Source of the DNA: a virus
Strand: one strand, 5' to 3'
Length of the DNA: 64,000 nt
IMG/VR virus record: IMGVR_UViG_3300029915_001170
Coordinates: 1-64,000 of that record
Shown: one piece after another, positions 52,088 to 59,938 of the stretch
How positions within the stretch are numbered: position 1 is the first letter of the stretch
Layout: every line of letters begins with the position of its first letter
The notes under the pieces: generated by a model
Told to the model about the DNA's origin: nothing
Databases searched by the model: none
What the model saw: only the letters and a program-made list of their open reading frames with translations
Program-made: the position numbers and the translations under genes

Positions 52088-52221
52088 TGCTTTATAGCTT
52101 TGTACTATATCTGCTTCTCACATTCACCGGCGGCGGCGTAGCCGCAGGCGGGCACTTGAATCGGTTACAGCATCTTCCACGGCCGATTGCACATCCAATT
52201 GTGTCGGTGGGGCAGCGGTAA
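52084..52221 (+). CDS. Small membrane-anchored protein (45 aa)
   Basis: Starts MMLYSFVLYLLLTFTGGG with one N-terminal hydrophobic segment, then a His/Pro-rich tail. Overlaps the previous gene by 4 nt (ATGA), with GAGGA 7 nt upstream. Function unknown. Confidence 0.5.
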   Translation: MMLYSFVLYLLLTFTGGGVAAGGHLNRLQHLPRPIAHPIVSVGQR

Positions 52222-52272
52222 CCAACAGCCGACGACAACAGCAACAATCAGCGTAGCTGCTGGTACGTACGC

Positions 52273-52378
52273 GAGAGCTTTTTATGCTCTCTAGGAAGCA
52301 TCGGTAAGCCATAGCTTACTGCGCTAGTATTGAGGATATAAAGTTCCAATGCGCTATCCTTCGATGCTTCCTAGAGAG
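52273..52378 (+). promoter_or_regulatory. Structured leader RNA 3 with competing hairpins
   Basis: A perfect 17-bp helix (52287-52303 with 52362-52378) encloses 58 nt, including GTAAG/CTTAC. Just upstream GAGAGC (52273-52278) can pair with GCTCTC (52286-52291), which is part of the helix's left arm. Start of the next gene is at 52419. Confidence 0.65.
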
Positions 52379-52418
52379 TGTAAGCAGCAAAATTAACACT
52401 CTATAAGGAGAACACACA

Positions 52419-53144
52419 ATGGCCAGATGGTTGTACAAATTGACAGACCAGAATGGGAATACCTTTGGTGACACCCACTGGGAAGAAGGAACCAAACACT
52501 CAATCGAACCAGAGCTTAGAGATACCTCTAAACCTCTTTGCACCAAGCATTATCTTCATGCTTACGAAAACCCTTTTGTAGCTGTGTTCAGAAATTCAGC
52601 AGATGCAAATATCAAGGACCCAATTCTATGGCGTGCGTCTGGTTGGGTATCGAAACGCGCAGGGCAACTCAAATGCGGGTGCTTCTCTCTGATAACGCAT
52701 GAGAAGCTTGAACTTCCAATACTCACAGTTGAACAGAGAATCGCAATAGCGATCTATTGTGCCTTGGAAACTTACCTAGAGCAGGAGTTTGTTAGCTGGG
52801 CTAAGAGATGGTTAAGTGGCGAAGACAGAACTGCTGATGCTGCTGATGCTGCTGCTTATGCTGCTTATACTGCTGCTGCTGCTGCTGCTGATGCTGCTGA
52901 TGCTTATGCTGCTTATACTGCTGCTGATATTGCTGCTGGTGCTGCTGATGCTGCTGCTTATGCTGCTTATGCTGCTTCTGCTGCTACTTATGCTGCTGAT
53001 GCTAATGCTGCTTATGCTGCTTATACTACTTATGCTGTTGCTACTGCTGCTTGTGCTGCTTATGCTGCTTCTCTCGACCTTATCAAAATCATCAACAAAG
53101 TCCTAAAGACGAAAAACCTCTCTTTTTGTAAGGAGAACACATAA
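52419..53144 (+). CDS. Phage protein with Ala-rich repeat tail
   Basis: 241 aa. The N-terminal domain (about 1-130: LCTKHYLHAYENPFVAVF, ILWRASGW, LEQEFVSWAKRWLSGEDR) matches a widespread phage family I recall as carrying long AAYAADAA tails. The tail (about 138-220) is a run of Ala with Tyr, Asp and Thr, encoded by GCT-rich DNA. It ends with a KIINKVLKT helix. AAGGAG 8 nt before the start. Function of the family unknown. Confidence 0.7.
   Translation: MARWLYKLTDQNGNTFGDTHWEEGTKHSIEPELRDTSKPLCTKHYLHAYENPFVAVFRNSADANIKDPILWRASGWVSKRAGQLKCGCFSLITHEKLELPILTVEQRIAIAIYCALETYLEQEFVSWAKRWLSGEDRTADAADAAAYAAYTAAAAAADAADAYAAYTAADIAAGAADAAAYAAYAASAATYAADANAAYAAYTTYAVATAACAAYAASLDLIKIINKVLKTKNLSFCKENT
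52832..53073. repeat. GCT-rich trinucleotide repeat tract
   Basis: About 240 bp made mostly of GCT with interspersed GAT, TAT and ACT triplets, encoding the Ala-rich tail in frame. Such a tract is prone to length change by slippage or recombination. Confidence 0.75.
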
Positions 53145-53332
53145 TGCCGACACCGGGATATAGTTTCCTTGAAGACTCAGACCTACACCAGCGACGGAAT
53201 GAGTTTTGCACTCTCACCTCGCTGTCAGCAAGAAACGAGGAGCTTCTAGACATGCTTCTTCAGCTAGTGTATGTTTGCGGACAAGCAAAAGCAATCACAA
53301 CACTCAGAAAGGATTTCGCACAATATGAATAA
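53144..53332 (+). CDS. Small hypothetical protein
   Basis: 62 aa, helical. Start overlaps the previous stop and is preceded by AAGGAGAACACAT. No domain recognised. Confidence 0.6.
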   Translation: MPTPGYSFLEDSDLHQRRNEFCTLTSLSARNEELLDMLLQLVYVCGQAKAITTLRKDFAQYE

Positions 53333-53546
53333 CTCAGCTTCCCCAGAACCTCTCGCTAACTCCGCAATGCCATACACCGCAGGAGTACGAAAGCGCGCTT
53401 CGAGCTTAGCTCTTCTACGACCGCTTTCTTTGGAGCACCGCAATGCCTACATCGAAAGCATTCACGGAAACCTTATCCGGCGGTATGCTAAAACCTCCAA
53501 GCGCGCACGAAAACAAGCTGCTGTCGCAGCGCGAAAGGCGGCATAG
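53325..53546 (+). CDS. Small basic hypothetical protein
   Basis: 73 aa from the ATG at 53325, with AAAGGA upstream and an 8-nt overlap with the previous gene. Strongly basic C-terminus (YAKTSKRARKQAAVAARKAA), so nucleic-acid binding is possible. Confidence 0.55.
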   Translation: MNNSASPEPLANSAMPYTAGVRKRASSLALLRPLSLEHRNAYIESIHGNLIRRYAKTSKRARKQAAVAARKAA

Positions 53547-53547
53547 C

Positions 53548-53658
53548 ATGTTCCATCTCGATGAGGACACAATCGAGGAGCTGCAAGACTTCGCAATCGG
53601 CGCAGTGGCAATTGCGTGCAGTTTTATTGTGGGGCTGCTGCTTCTCGTAATGTTCTAG
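53548..53658 (+). CDS. Small single-pass membrane protein
   Basis: 36 aa: a short acidic start (MFHLDEDTIEELQD) and a C-terminal membrane helix. An alternative start at 53443 (GGAG 7 nt upstream) would give a 71-aa form that overlaps the previous gene; sequence does not decide. Could be a holin-like or regulatory peptide. Confidence 0.45.
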   Translation: MFHLDEDTIEELQDFAIGAVAIACSFIVGLLLLVMF

Positions 53659-53677
53659 CCGGCGGCTTCACCGTCAC

Positions 53678-53755
53678 CAAAGGTTTATAAAAGGAACCGC
53701 GGAGCCATACACGTTACGTACTTCCTACAACTCCGTGGTTCCTATATAACCTTTG
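53678..53755 (+). repeat. Imperfect long inverted repeat
   Basis: CAAAGGTT (53678-53685) and GGAACCGCGGAG (53693-53704) pair with CTCCGTGGTTCC (53731-53742) and AACCTTTG (53748-53755), leaving an internal loop. It stands between two transcripts and may be a terminator or processing stem. Confidence 0.5.
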
Positions 53756-53805
53756 CACGCGGCGGTCTTGCCGCCGGCCTGTACACGAGTAGAGTCTTAG
53801 TATAG

Positions 53806-53894
53806 AGAACGCGGGTTCTTTTAGCTGCTGTTAGATTGGTGACTGTGAAGGCAGTCTTAATGAGGAACGCCAATCAGCAGCAGCTAAAAGAACC
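53806..53894 (+). promoter_or_regulatory. Structured leader RNA 4 with competing hairpins
   Basis: A perfect 17-bp helix (53814-53830 with 53878-53894) encloses nested ATTGG/CCAAT and GACTG/CAGTC pairs. AGAAC (53806-53810) can instead pair with GTTCT (53815-53819) in its left arm. Next start at 53933. Confidence 0.65.
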
Positions 53895-53932
53895 AACGCT
53901 CTAACAGCAACACCATACAAGGAGAAACCAAA

Positions 53933-54511
53933 ATGCAAGATGAGAAATCCACCTCCACCAGAGGGCCTGAAAACATGCCAACAATCGCAGAAGCTTTCAA
54001 GCCTTCAAGCTTTAACACACTCAACAGTAACGGTCGCATGATTCATGCGATGGATGACATTTCAAATGCAATGGTCGAGTATCTAGAAAAAAGCAAGTCT
54101 CTTCTCTCTGACGAGTCAAGCTTCGATAAGGAAGAAATTGCGAAAATCTACTATCTCACAGGAGTTGAGCATGCAACTTCAATCATTGTGCGATACATGC
54201 TCAGCGAGTTAGCCTCACCAAAAACCTGCAATCCGCTAGAACAACTCACCATAGCCACACCTTCCGAAAATCGTTTCGTAAACGCTGGTATCGTAGCGTT
54301 GAATGCGCTTCTCACGTACCACAACGCTGCGCACTTATGCTTAGGCATTGGGACTAGCGAGGACTTTTTTGATTGGCCTGACGAGAAAGTAGTAGCCTTT
54401 CTTGAACAGCACTGTCACGCTACAGAGGATGTACTTGCTAAGCTATACAAGTACATTCCAGAGGTCGTGCCTACCACGTCCACCGATGCTACTCCAGACA
54501 CCGTAAACTAA
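53933..54511 (+). CDS. Hypothetical early protein
   Basis: 192 aa. Polar N-terminus, helical middle (VEHATSIIVRYMLSELA) and a Thr-rich end. AAGGAGAAACCAAA before the start. No family recognised. Confidence 0.65.
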   Translation: MQDEKSTSTRGPENMPTIAEAFKPSSFNTLNSNGRMIHAMDDISNAMVEYLEKSKSLLSDESSFDKEEIAKIYYLTGVEHATSIIVRYMLSELASPKTCNPLEQLTIATPSENRFVNAGIVALNALLTYHNAAHLCLGIGTSEDFFDWPDEKVVAFLEQHCHATEDVLAKLYKYIPEVVPTTSTDATPDTVN

Positions 54512-54554
54512 CCGAAAAACCGCTCTAAGAGGTTGAATTTGGGCCTCTTAGGGC

Positions 54555-54583
54555 TTGACATCCCGGCATCGCCGGTGTATCCT
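54555..54583 (+). promoter_or_regulatory. Early promoter
   Basis: TTGACA (54555-54560), 17-bp spacer ending GGTG with a CCGGC..GCCGG palindrome inside, TATCCT (54578-54583). Confidence 0.8.
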
Positions 54584-54604
54584 AAGACTAGGAGAACCAG
54601 TCCA

Positions 54605-54865
54605 ATGGCCATACAAACAACGCCCATCGCTACTTTAAGCTTCCCACGAGAAGTTGAAATAACAATTACACTTCGCTTGAAGATTCGAGATCAAGAAGAA
54701 CTAGATGCATGGGTTGATCCGACCACCAACACACTATCTCTCGGTGCTAAAGCCGATCTTTTCAGCATTATTGAAGATGCTACAAACGCGGAGATTTTAG
54801 CTGTTAATGGCGCAACAAAGGAACAGCTTCAACTCGCTCTCTCCATAGTAGCCGACCACTACTAA
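54605..54865 (+). CDS. Small hypothetical protein
   Basis: 86 aa from the ATG at 54605 (AGGAG upstream). Strand pair REVEITITLRLKI, then an acidic helical half. No domain recognised. First gene after the promoter at 54555. Confidence 0.6.
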   Translation: MAIQTTPIATLSFPREVEITITLRLKIRDQEELDAWVDPTTNTLSLGAKADLFSIIEDATNAEILAVNGATKEQLQLALSIVADHY

Positions 54866-54886
54866 CTTGCACAGAAACTTCGCCGC

Positions 54887-55024
54887 ATAGAGCCTCCACA
54901 GCATTTTTCGCAAGCTAGACTTGCGGTGCGCTCTATAGGATAGCTCGAAGCAGGGACTCTTGGAGTATGGTTTTCTGGCGATCGCCATACTCATTCTCCT
55001 CCCTTTCCGAGCTATCCTATAGAG
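54887..55024 (+). promoter_or_regulatory. Structured leader RNA 5 with competing hairpins
   Basis: A perfect 17-bp helix (54931-54947 with 55008-55024) encloses GAGTATGG/CCATACTC. Its left arm can instead pair upstream: ATAGAGC (54887-54893) with GCTCTAT (54930-54936), around a CGCAAG/CTTGCG hairpin. Next start at 55120. Confidence 0.65.
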
Positions 55025-55119
55025 TACATGCGCCACCTCGGCGCTATCCCATCGGGAATACTCAACCCCTCCGTCAAGGAGAGAATGCAACACGCGCTAG
55101 CGCGCAAAAGGAGCACCAA

Positions 55120-55689
55120 ATGGCAAATGAAGTGGAGCAGGCTGGAACGATTAGCACTGAGAAGTCAACCTATCGTTCCTATGTGAAGTACGAGTCCGAT
55201 GCAAGCGGCAAAACCATTGTGAAGGAGATTCAGACCAAAGCCGGCGCGCAAAAGCTGGACAAGGACACTGGCCTTCCCACCAATTGGGCAGAACTGGAAA
55301 AGGCTGGATATACGCTTTTCAACGAGAATGAATTCATCCGTTATACGGTGAAGAGCATCGAAGCGGCACAGTTGCTTGTACCGGACGAAACCCAGTTCAT
55401 CTACATCTTCCAGAGCGGTTTGAACTATCTTCAGAATGCAAAGTCCAATGCCTTCATGAAGTCTCAGAAGGAAGGCGAGCCGGAGCCGACGCCGGAGTAC
55501 AATCAGGATGTCATCGACCTGAAGGATGCAATCAACGAGCCTCCCACTCGCAAGTCTCTGTCGGATATTGAAAAGCTTGTCCGGCAACTTACTGCTATGG
55601 GCATTCCGGCAGACCGGCAGGAAGCTGTGCTGGCTGCGTTGCTTGCTTCTAGTCCGGTGGCGGAAGCGGAAGATCTGACCGAGGGGTAA
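55120..55689 (+). CDS. Hypothetical early protein
   Basis: 189 aa from the ATG at 55120 (AAAGGAGCACC upstream). Mixed fold with KYESDASGKTIVKEI strands and a C-terminal helical pair (LSDIEKLVRQLTAMGI). No family recognised. Confidence 0.65.
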   Translation: MANEVEQAGTISTEKSTYRSYVKYESDASGKTIVKEIQTKAGAQKLDKDTGLPTNWAELEKAGYTLFNENEFIRYTVKSIEAAQLLVPDETQFIYIFQSGLNYLQNAKSNAFMKSQKEGEPEPTPEYNQDVIDLKDAINEPPTRKSLSDIEKLVRQLTAMGIPADRQEAVLAALLASSPVAEAEDLTEG

Positions 55690-55876
55690 GGCGACTCTGC
55701 TATAGCATCAATCAATGTGAGTATGTGCAAACCAGCCATGCTCACACGGCTCCATAGACAAGCCTTTTCGTGGCGGAGCTATCAAGCATCGAAGCAACAA
55801 GAATCGTACTGCTATGATGCCTACTAATTGTCTATCGCGCGTCGCCACTGTAGGCGACCTCGACTGAAAACGGGAT

Positions 55877-55918
55877 GGGCAACCAGCAAAAGCGGATCGG
55901 CTGGTTGCCCGATTTTTT
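55877..55918 (+). terminator. Intrinsic terminator
   Basis: Perfect 11-bp stem (55877-55887 with 55900-55910), then GATTTTTT. Closes the transcript of the previous gene; the rest of 55690-55968 holds only short hairpins (e.g. GTCGCC/GGCGAC at 55841-55858). Confidence 0.85.
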
Positions 55919-55968
55919 CCTTCACAGACGATCTGCACAACCAAACCAATATAAAGGAGAAAACCAAA

Positions 55969-56220
55969 ATGCCACAGCCTAGCGAAACAATGAAGCTAAT
56001 GCGAGGACTCAATAACACTGAAAAGCGCGCTGTCAAAGCATACAGAATACTGACACATGCTTTTTATACAAGCAGAGGAGAAGCTTTGTTTCTTACGATG
56101 CGTTATGAGCTTTTTAAAAATTTGAAAGCTACCAGCAGAGCTTATACAGTAGCCTCTAAGATTGAGAGCCTAAACTGGCAGCGTTGGTGCGATGAAGCAA
56201 GAGCAGCAGGACTTCGGTAG
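55969..56220 (+). CDS. Small helical hypothetical protein
   Basis: 83 aa from the ATG at 55969 (AAAGGAGAAAACC upstream). Helical and basic (NNTEKRAVKAYRILTHAF). No domain recognised. Confidence 0.6.
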   Translation: MPQPSETMKLMRGLNNTEKRAVKAYRILTHAFYTSRGEALFLTMRYELFKNLKATSRAYTVASKIESLNWQRWCDEARAAGLR

Positions 56221-56300
56221 TAACAGCACCAACAGCCACAATCATCCAACACACCCATAAACATTCCAAATGCGGCGTTGCCGCGGGGAAGGTAGCAGAC

Positions 56301-56873
56301 GTGTACGTATACTACGAACAACACCGTGATGCAGCTGGCGCTACTGTACTTCTTGAGCTTCGTCTCTCGTCGTACAGCGACGGCAGACTCGCAATTGCAT
56401 TTAGCACCAACCTTGAGAAGGTTCTTTTTGACCTTTGCAAAACCACACTCAAAGAGCCACCAATTGGTCTTCGAAGTTACGACGATAGTACAAAGTGTTG
56501 GAGCTATCTAGGAAATTGTGGCGTTGCTGTACTTGATCGCCTGCGACAAATTACCGCCGCAATGGGACACGAAGTACAGTGTGTTGAGGTAGAAGACCTT
56601 ACTTCTCAAGCAGCAAACAACCGCATTGACCTTTCTGGCAAACGCGCACGTGCGCCAAGACCAGAGGATTTTTTCTACCAGCAAAGCGCTCCAGCAAAAA
56701 CTCCAGCTTTGACCAAGGAAACTGTTGCTGCGAAGCTTTCTGATCTTATGGGACCGGTGCTAGACAAGCGCGCTTACCGTCAAGCGGCGCTGCGATACCA
56801 TCCAGACCGTAACAACGGCGACGGTAGCAAAATGTCCGAGCTTAACATGCTCTGGAGTGTGTACAATGGCTAA
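56301..56873 (+). CDS. Protein with C-terminal J domain
   Basis: 190 aa, GTG start with AAGG upstream. The N-terminal 100 residues are a mixed fold of unknown kind; residues 140-190 form a truncated J domain with YRQAALRYHPDRNNGDG (HPD at 167-169). J domains recruit Hsp70 (DnaK). The gene overlaps the next by 8 nt and heads a cluster with VWA and FtsK-like genes. Confidence 0.75.
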   Translation: MYVYYEQHRDAAGATVLLELRLSSYSDGRLAIAFSTNLEKVLFDLCKTTLKEPPIGLRSYDDSTKCWSYLGNCGVAVLDRLRQITAAMGHEVQCVEVEDLTSQAANNRIDLSGKRARAPRPEDFFYQQSAPAKTPALTKETVAAKLSDLMGPVLDKRAYRQAALRYHPDRNNGDGSKMSELNMLWSVYNG

Positions 56874-57048
56874 AGAACCTCCTTTTTCAATCTTGAAAGC
56901 TGTTTGCACTTTAAGAAAAGAATCTGACCTCTCTTTTGAAGTAGCTCTTGACAAAGCTATAAAATTTTTTCAAGCGAGAGACTGGAGAATACCAGAATCA
57001 ATTTTAACCATGTACGATAGGAGAAAACCAAAATGCCCTTCCAAATAG
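56866..57048 (+). CDS. Small hypothetical protein
   Basis: 60 aa from the ATG at 56866. Helical, basic end. Overlaps the J-domain gene by 8 nt and the VWA gene by 16 nt. No family recognised. Confidence 0.55.
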   Translation: MAKEPPFSILKAVCTLRKESDLSFEVALDKAIKFFQARDWRIPESILTMYDRRKPKCPSK

Positions 57049-57824
57049 GTAGCTACAAACCACCCTCTTCGGTGGACGCAAAAGCCGCCGCTATCGCTGC
57101 CGCAAAAGCAGCTAGTGGCGCCAAGCCGGATGCGCTTGTACGCTATATCTCGCCAGATAAGTGTACAGATCGCATCCGTGTTGTATTTGATGATAGCGGT
57201 AGCATGGATAGCCAAATCGGCAACGCCAAAGAAGGTGTTGTAGAGTTTCTACGAAACTGCATCCCCAACCAGACTGCTGTTGCTGTGCATTTTATGAATA
57301 CTCACAACCAGCTTCAGAGTCTCCGCAGCGATTTGCCGCAGCTTGGACTAGATATCAAAGAAGCTGACCTCTCCAGCGGTGGCACACCGTTCTTTAACAC
57401 ACTCAAAAATGCGTTAAATGCCACTCCCACACTTACTCGACTTGTAGCTTTCACCGACGGTTCTCCTACAGACCACCTGCAAGCAGAAGATGATGAAAAA
57501 GCTTCGATAGAAGACTACTACAGTGGCCAAATCGATGCTTGGAAATCCTCAGCGGATGTAATCATCAAGATCGCACACGCTGTAGCGCCAGCCAGCGGCT
57601 GTATCCCCATCGACACGGTGTACTTTGGACGTGGTTCTGATTATAAGCATCATCAGATGGACCTGCTTCGCTATCTCAGCGAGCAAACCGGCGGATACTT
57701 CCTACACTTTGATCCGGCGAAGGTAAACTTTCGTACAGCGTTCAAGTACCTTGCGCCAATCAACCGGCTGATGCTTTCTAGCGGCAGTTTCCGTGCAGCG
57801 GTAGAAAGTGGGGAGAAAGCATGA
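57033..57824 (+). CDS. VWA-domain protein
   Basis: 263 aa. After an Ala/Lys-rich start the MIDAS motif DDSGS lies at 53-57, with a GGTPF threonine and FTDGSPTD acidic site further on, all features of von Willebrand A domains that bind metal and partner proteins. No signal peptide. Its cluster mates are a J-domain protein and an FtsK-like ATPase; MIDAS proteins often act beside ATPases. Confidence 0.85.
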   Translation: MPFQIGSYKPPSSVDAKAAAIAAAKAASGAKPDALVRYISPDKCTDRIRVVFDDSGSMDSQIGNAKEGVVEFLRNCIPNQTAVAVHFMNTHNQLQSLRSDLPQLGLDIKEADLSSGGTPFFNTLKNALNATPTLTRLVAFTDGSPTDHLQAEDDEKASIEDYYSGQIDAWKSSADVIIKIAHAVAPASGCIPIDTVYFGRGSDYKHHQMDLLRYLSEQTGGYFLHFDPAKVNFRTAFKYLAPINRLMLSSGSFRAAVESGEKA

Positions 57825-58102
57825 GCAAGAAACGCGGCCCAAAGCCCGGTCAACCACGGCTAAATTCTGTAAAGACTCTCGCTCAAATCGCAGCTGAGCT
57901 TCAAATTTCCGAGCACACGGTAGCTACAGACTACAAAAACGCAATCAAGAAGCTCAAGCAAATCCCTGGAGCTTTTGAAGTACTTTCTTTTGTAATTTGC
58001 AGACTTGTAGAAGATGACAAAGATGTTTTCCAAGCAAACTCCGTAGAATGTAACTGTGCTGTCCGTGAGCTGTTCTCCGATGGAGGTTCGAAAGATGACT
58101 GA
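57821..58102 (+). CDS. Sigma-region-4-like HTH protein
   Basis: 93 aa. KTLAQIAAELQISEHTVATDY (about 18-38) followed by KNAIKKLKQI fits a sigma70 region 4-type HTH. A basic start (MSKKRGPKPGQPR) could bind DNA backbone; the C-terminus has two Cys. Overlaps the VWA gene by 4 nt. Probably a transcription regulator of this gene cluster. Confidence 0.7.
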   Translation: MSKKRGPKPGQPRLNSVKTLAQIAAELQISEHTVATDYKNAIKKLKQIPGAFEVLSFVICRLVEDDKDVFQANSVECNCAVRELFSDGGSKDD

Positions 58103-58217
58103 GTTTATAGTTTTCTTTTTAATTCTTCTTGGAACATTTGGTCTGATTAAACTCTACGAGCTTGCTCTGCGTTTATGGAAAGAGCTTGTAGAACACTTCT
58201 GGGAAGGGGAGGAATAG
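58095..58217 (+). CDS. Small membrane protein (40 aa)
   Basis: Starts MTEFIVFFLILLG with one N-terminal membrane helix and an amphipathic, Trp-rich tail. Overlaps the HTH gene's stop by 8 nt. Function unknown. Confidence 0.55.
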   Translation: MTEFIVFFLILLGTFGLIKLYELALRLWKELVEHFWEGEE

Positions 58218-58218
58218 T

Positions 58219-58365
58219 ATGAAAAGACTTCTAATAACCATTTTCTTGGCTTTTCTTGTCGGTTTTGCAATACTTTGGACAGATGATTTTCATGAAGCTT
58301 TAGTCGGCTTTGTAACAGGAGCCGGTGCTTATGTTATTTTCATGCTAGGAAGGTATTCTCGATGA
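58219..58365 (+). CDS. Small two-helix membrane protein (48 aa)
   Basis: Hydrophobic segments at about 3-20 and 28-43. GGGGAGG lies upstream and the stop overlaps the FtsK-like gene start (ATGA). It could anchor the ATPase at the membrane, since that protein lacks its own membrane helices. Confidence 0.55.
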   Translation: MKRLLITIFLAFLVGFAILWTDDFHEALVGFVTGAGAYVIFMLGRYSR

Positions 58366-59570
58366 GGCTTCCTTCTGAAACCGCCCGCGCACAAGCCGCT
58401 CTTCTAGCATCCTACTCACCGCTAGTACAGAAACAAGTTTCTGTCCTAACACGTAAGATGCTAGTACTCGGCTTCGGCGCGGTTTTTACACGTCTGGTAG
58501 AAGGCCCAGTTGTACGTACCTTTTACTTCCAACCTGTCGGCGAGCCGAAGTTTTCTTCCGTGCTAAACAAAGAAGAAGAAATTGCAGGCTCTCTCGCCGT
58601 GGAAAGCGTTTCCGTTGACCGCGCTCTCGGCGAAATCTCAATTGCGGTGCCACGTGAGGATAGGCAAACTATACATTTCGATGCCTGTCTCCATAAAATG
58701 ATGACTTCTACCGAAACCGCTGGAATGGCTTTGCCACTGTTGCTCGGCCAATCCACTACAGGAGAACATCTATATGCGGATCTGGCGACTCAACCTCACC
58801 TACTCATTGCGGGCGCAACGAATTCAGGTAAATCTGTCTTCACGGCCCAGCTTATATGTTCGCTTGCTTTATTTCGCAGCCCAGAAGAGCTGGAGTTTAT
58901 ACTCGTGGACACAAAAAACCTTGATCTCGTACTATTCAGGGGACTATCTCATGTTAAATATGTCCTCAACAACATCAGCGACCTCAGAGCAAGCCTCGTC
59001 CAGTTACTTGAAGAAGTTAGACTGAGAAACATGCAAATGAGTGGGCTGGTGAGGAACATTCGGGAGTGGAATCAAATGAATGAGGGCTATTACAATCCTG
59101 ACAGACCAGAGCTTATTGATTCTCACAGAATGAAGTACAAAATCCTCATCGTAGATGAACTCGCGGATGTTTTTATGCAAGATGAAGCAGAGCTTATGCA
59201 GATGGAAAAGAAGCTTCGTTCACCGAGTATAGAATTTCTGCTTCAACAAATCAGCCAAATCTCTCGTGCTGCCGGAGTACATCTTATTCTGGCCACACAA
59301 CGACCCTCGGTAGATGTTCTCCCCGGCACAATCAAAAACAACTTTCCAGCTCGCGTGTGTTTCAAAGTCCCGGCACGTGTAGACAGTCGTGTTGTGCTGG
59401 ATGCTGACGGCGCACAGAATCTTCTCGGTATGGGAGATTACCTGTACAAGATAGCTGGCAACGACGTTGTACGGCGAGCGCATAGTGCGTTCGTTAGCAT
59501 CACAGACATTGCAACTCTCATTGAGCAAAACGAACAAATAAGGAGGCAATATGCCGCAATCCCGCGATGA
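58362..59570 (+). CDS. FtsK/SpoIIIE-like P-loop ATPase
   Basis: 402 aa. Walker A GATNSGKS at 151-158, Walker B ILIVDELADVF, and the FtsK-type ATQRPSVDVLPG..K.NFP.R motif with a C-terminal ARRVDSRVVLD-like segment (here ARVDSRVVLD) and LLGMGDYL. No N-terminal membrane domain or gamma domain, so it is a motor core only. Unusual in tailed phages with a terminase; a role in DNA segregation or exclusion is possible. Confidence 0.85.
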   Translation: MRLPSETARAQAALLASYSPLVQKQVSVLTRKMLVLGFGAVFTRLVEGPVVRTFYFQPVGEPKFSSVLNKEEEIAGSLAVESVSVDRALGEISIAVPREDRQTIHFDACLHKMMTSTETAGMALPLLLGQSTTGEHLYADLATQPHLLIAGATNSGKSVFTAQLICSLALFRSPEELEFILVDTKNLDLVLFRGLSHVKYVLNNISDLRASLVQLLEEVRLRNMQMSGLVRNIREWNQMNEGYYNPDRPELIDSHRMKYKILIVDELADVFMQDEAELMQMEKKLRSPSIEFLLQQISQISRAAGVHLILATQRPSVDVLPGTIKNNFPARVCFKVPARVDSRVVLDADGAQNLLGMGDYLYKIAGNDVVRRAHSAFVSITDIATLIEQNEQIRRQYAAIPR

Positions 59571-59748
59571 AGCAGAACGTCTAATGGAACGTCAGCATCT
59601 TGGAACTGGTGATTATGAGCCAGCGTTCCAAGCCCACGAGCAAGACGAACCCTTCGATGAAGATGTGTATGAAGATGATGACTGGAAGGATGATATTCCA
59701 GAGGACTGGTCTGACACAGAAGACAGGCCGATTGAGACTGAAAGTTGA
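59551..59748 (+). CDS. Small acidic protein
   Basis: 65 aa, strongly acidic C-terminal half (EDVYEDDDWKDD). AGGAGG upstream; overlaps the FtsK-like gene by 20 nt. Possibly a DNA-mimic or partner protein. Confidence 0.6.
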   Translation: MPQSRDEAERLMERQHLGTGDYEPAFQAHEQDEPFDEDVYEDDDWKDDIPEDWSDTEDRPIETES

Positions 59749-59863
59749 TGCTACGGCTTGCGCCGGGGTCGCCCTTGGAGGCGGGGCGGTCCTGGCGGGT
59801 CGGAGGGATGCCAACCCTTTGTTTTCAACGTCTTGCGGCATTTCATGGCCGTATGCACCCCTC

Positions 59864-59893
59864 TTGACAGGCGGAACTTTGCGGCTGTATACT
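59864..59893 (+). promoter_or_regulatory. Early promoter
   Basis: TTGACA (59864-59869), 18-bp spacer ending GCTG, TATACT (59888-59893). The shared 13-mer CCTTTGTTTTCAA lies 35 bp upstream at 59816-59828. A GCCTT/AAGGC hairpin lies in the leader. Confidence 0.8.
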
Positions 59894-59938
59894 AGGGGAG
59901 TCGCCTTGGGAAAGGCAACCCTACCGCATCGAGGTACT

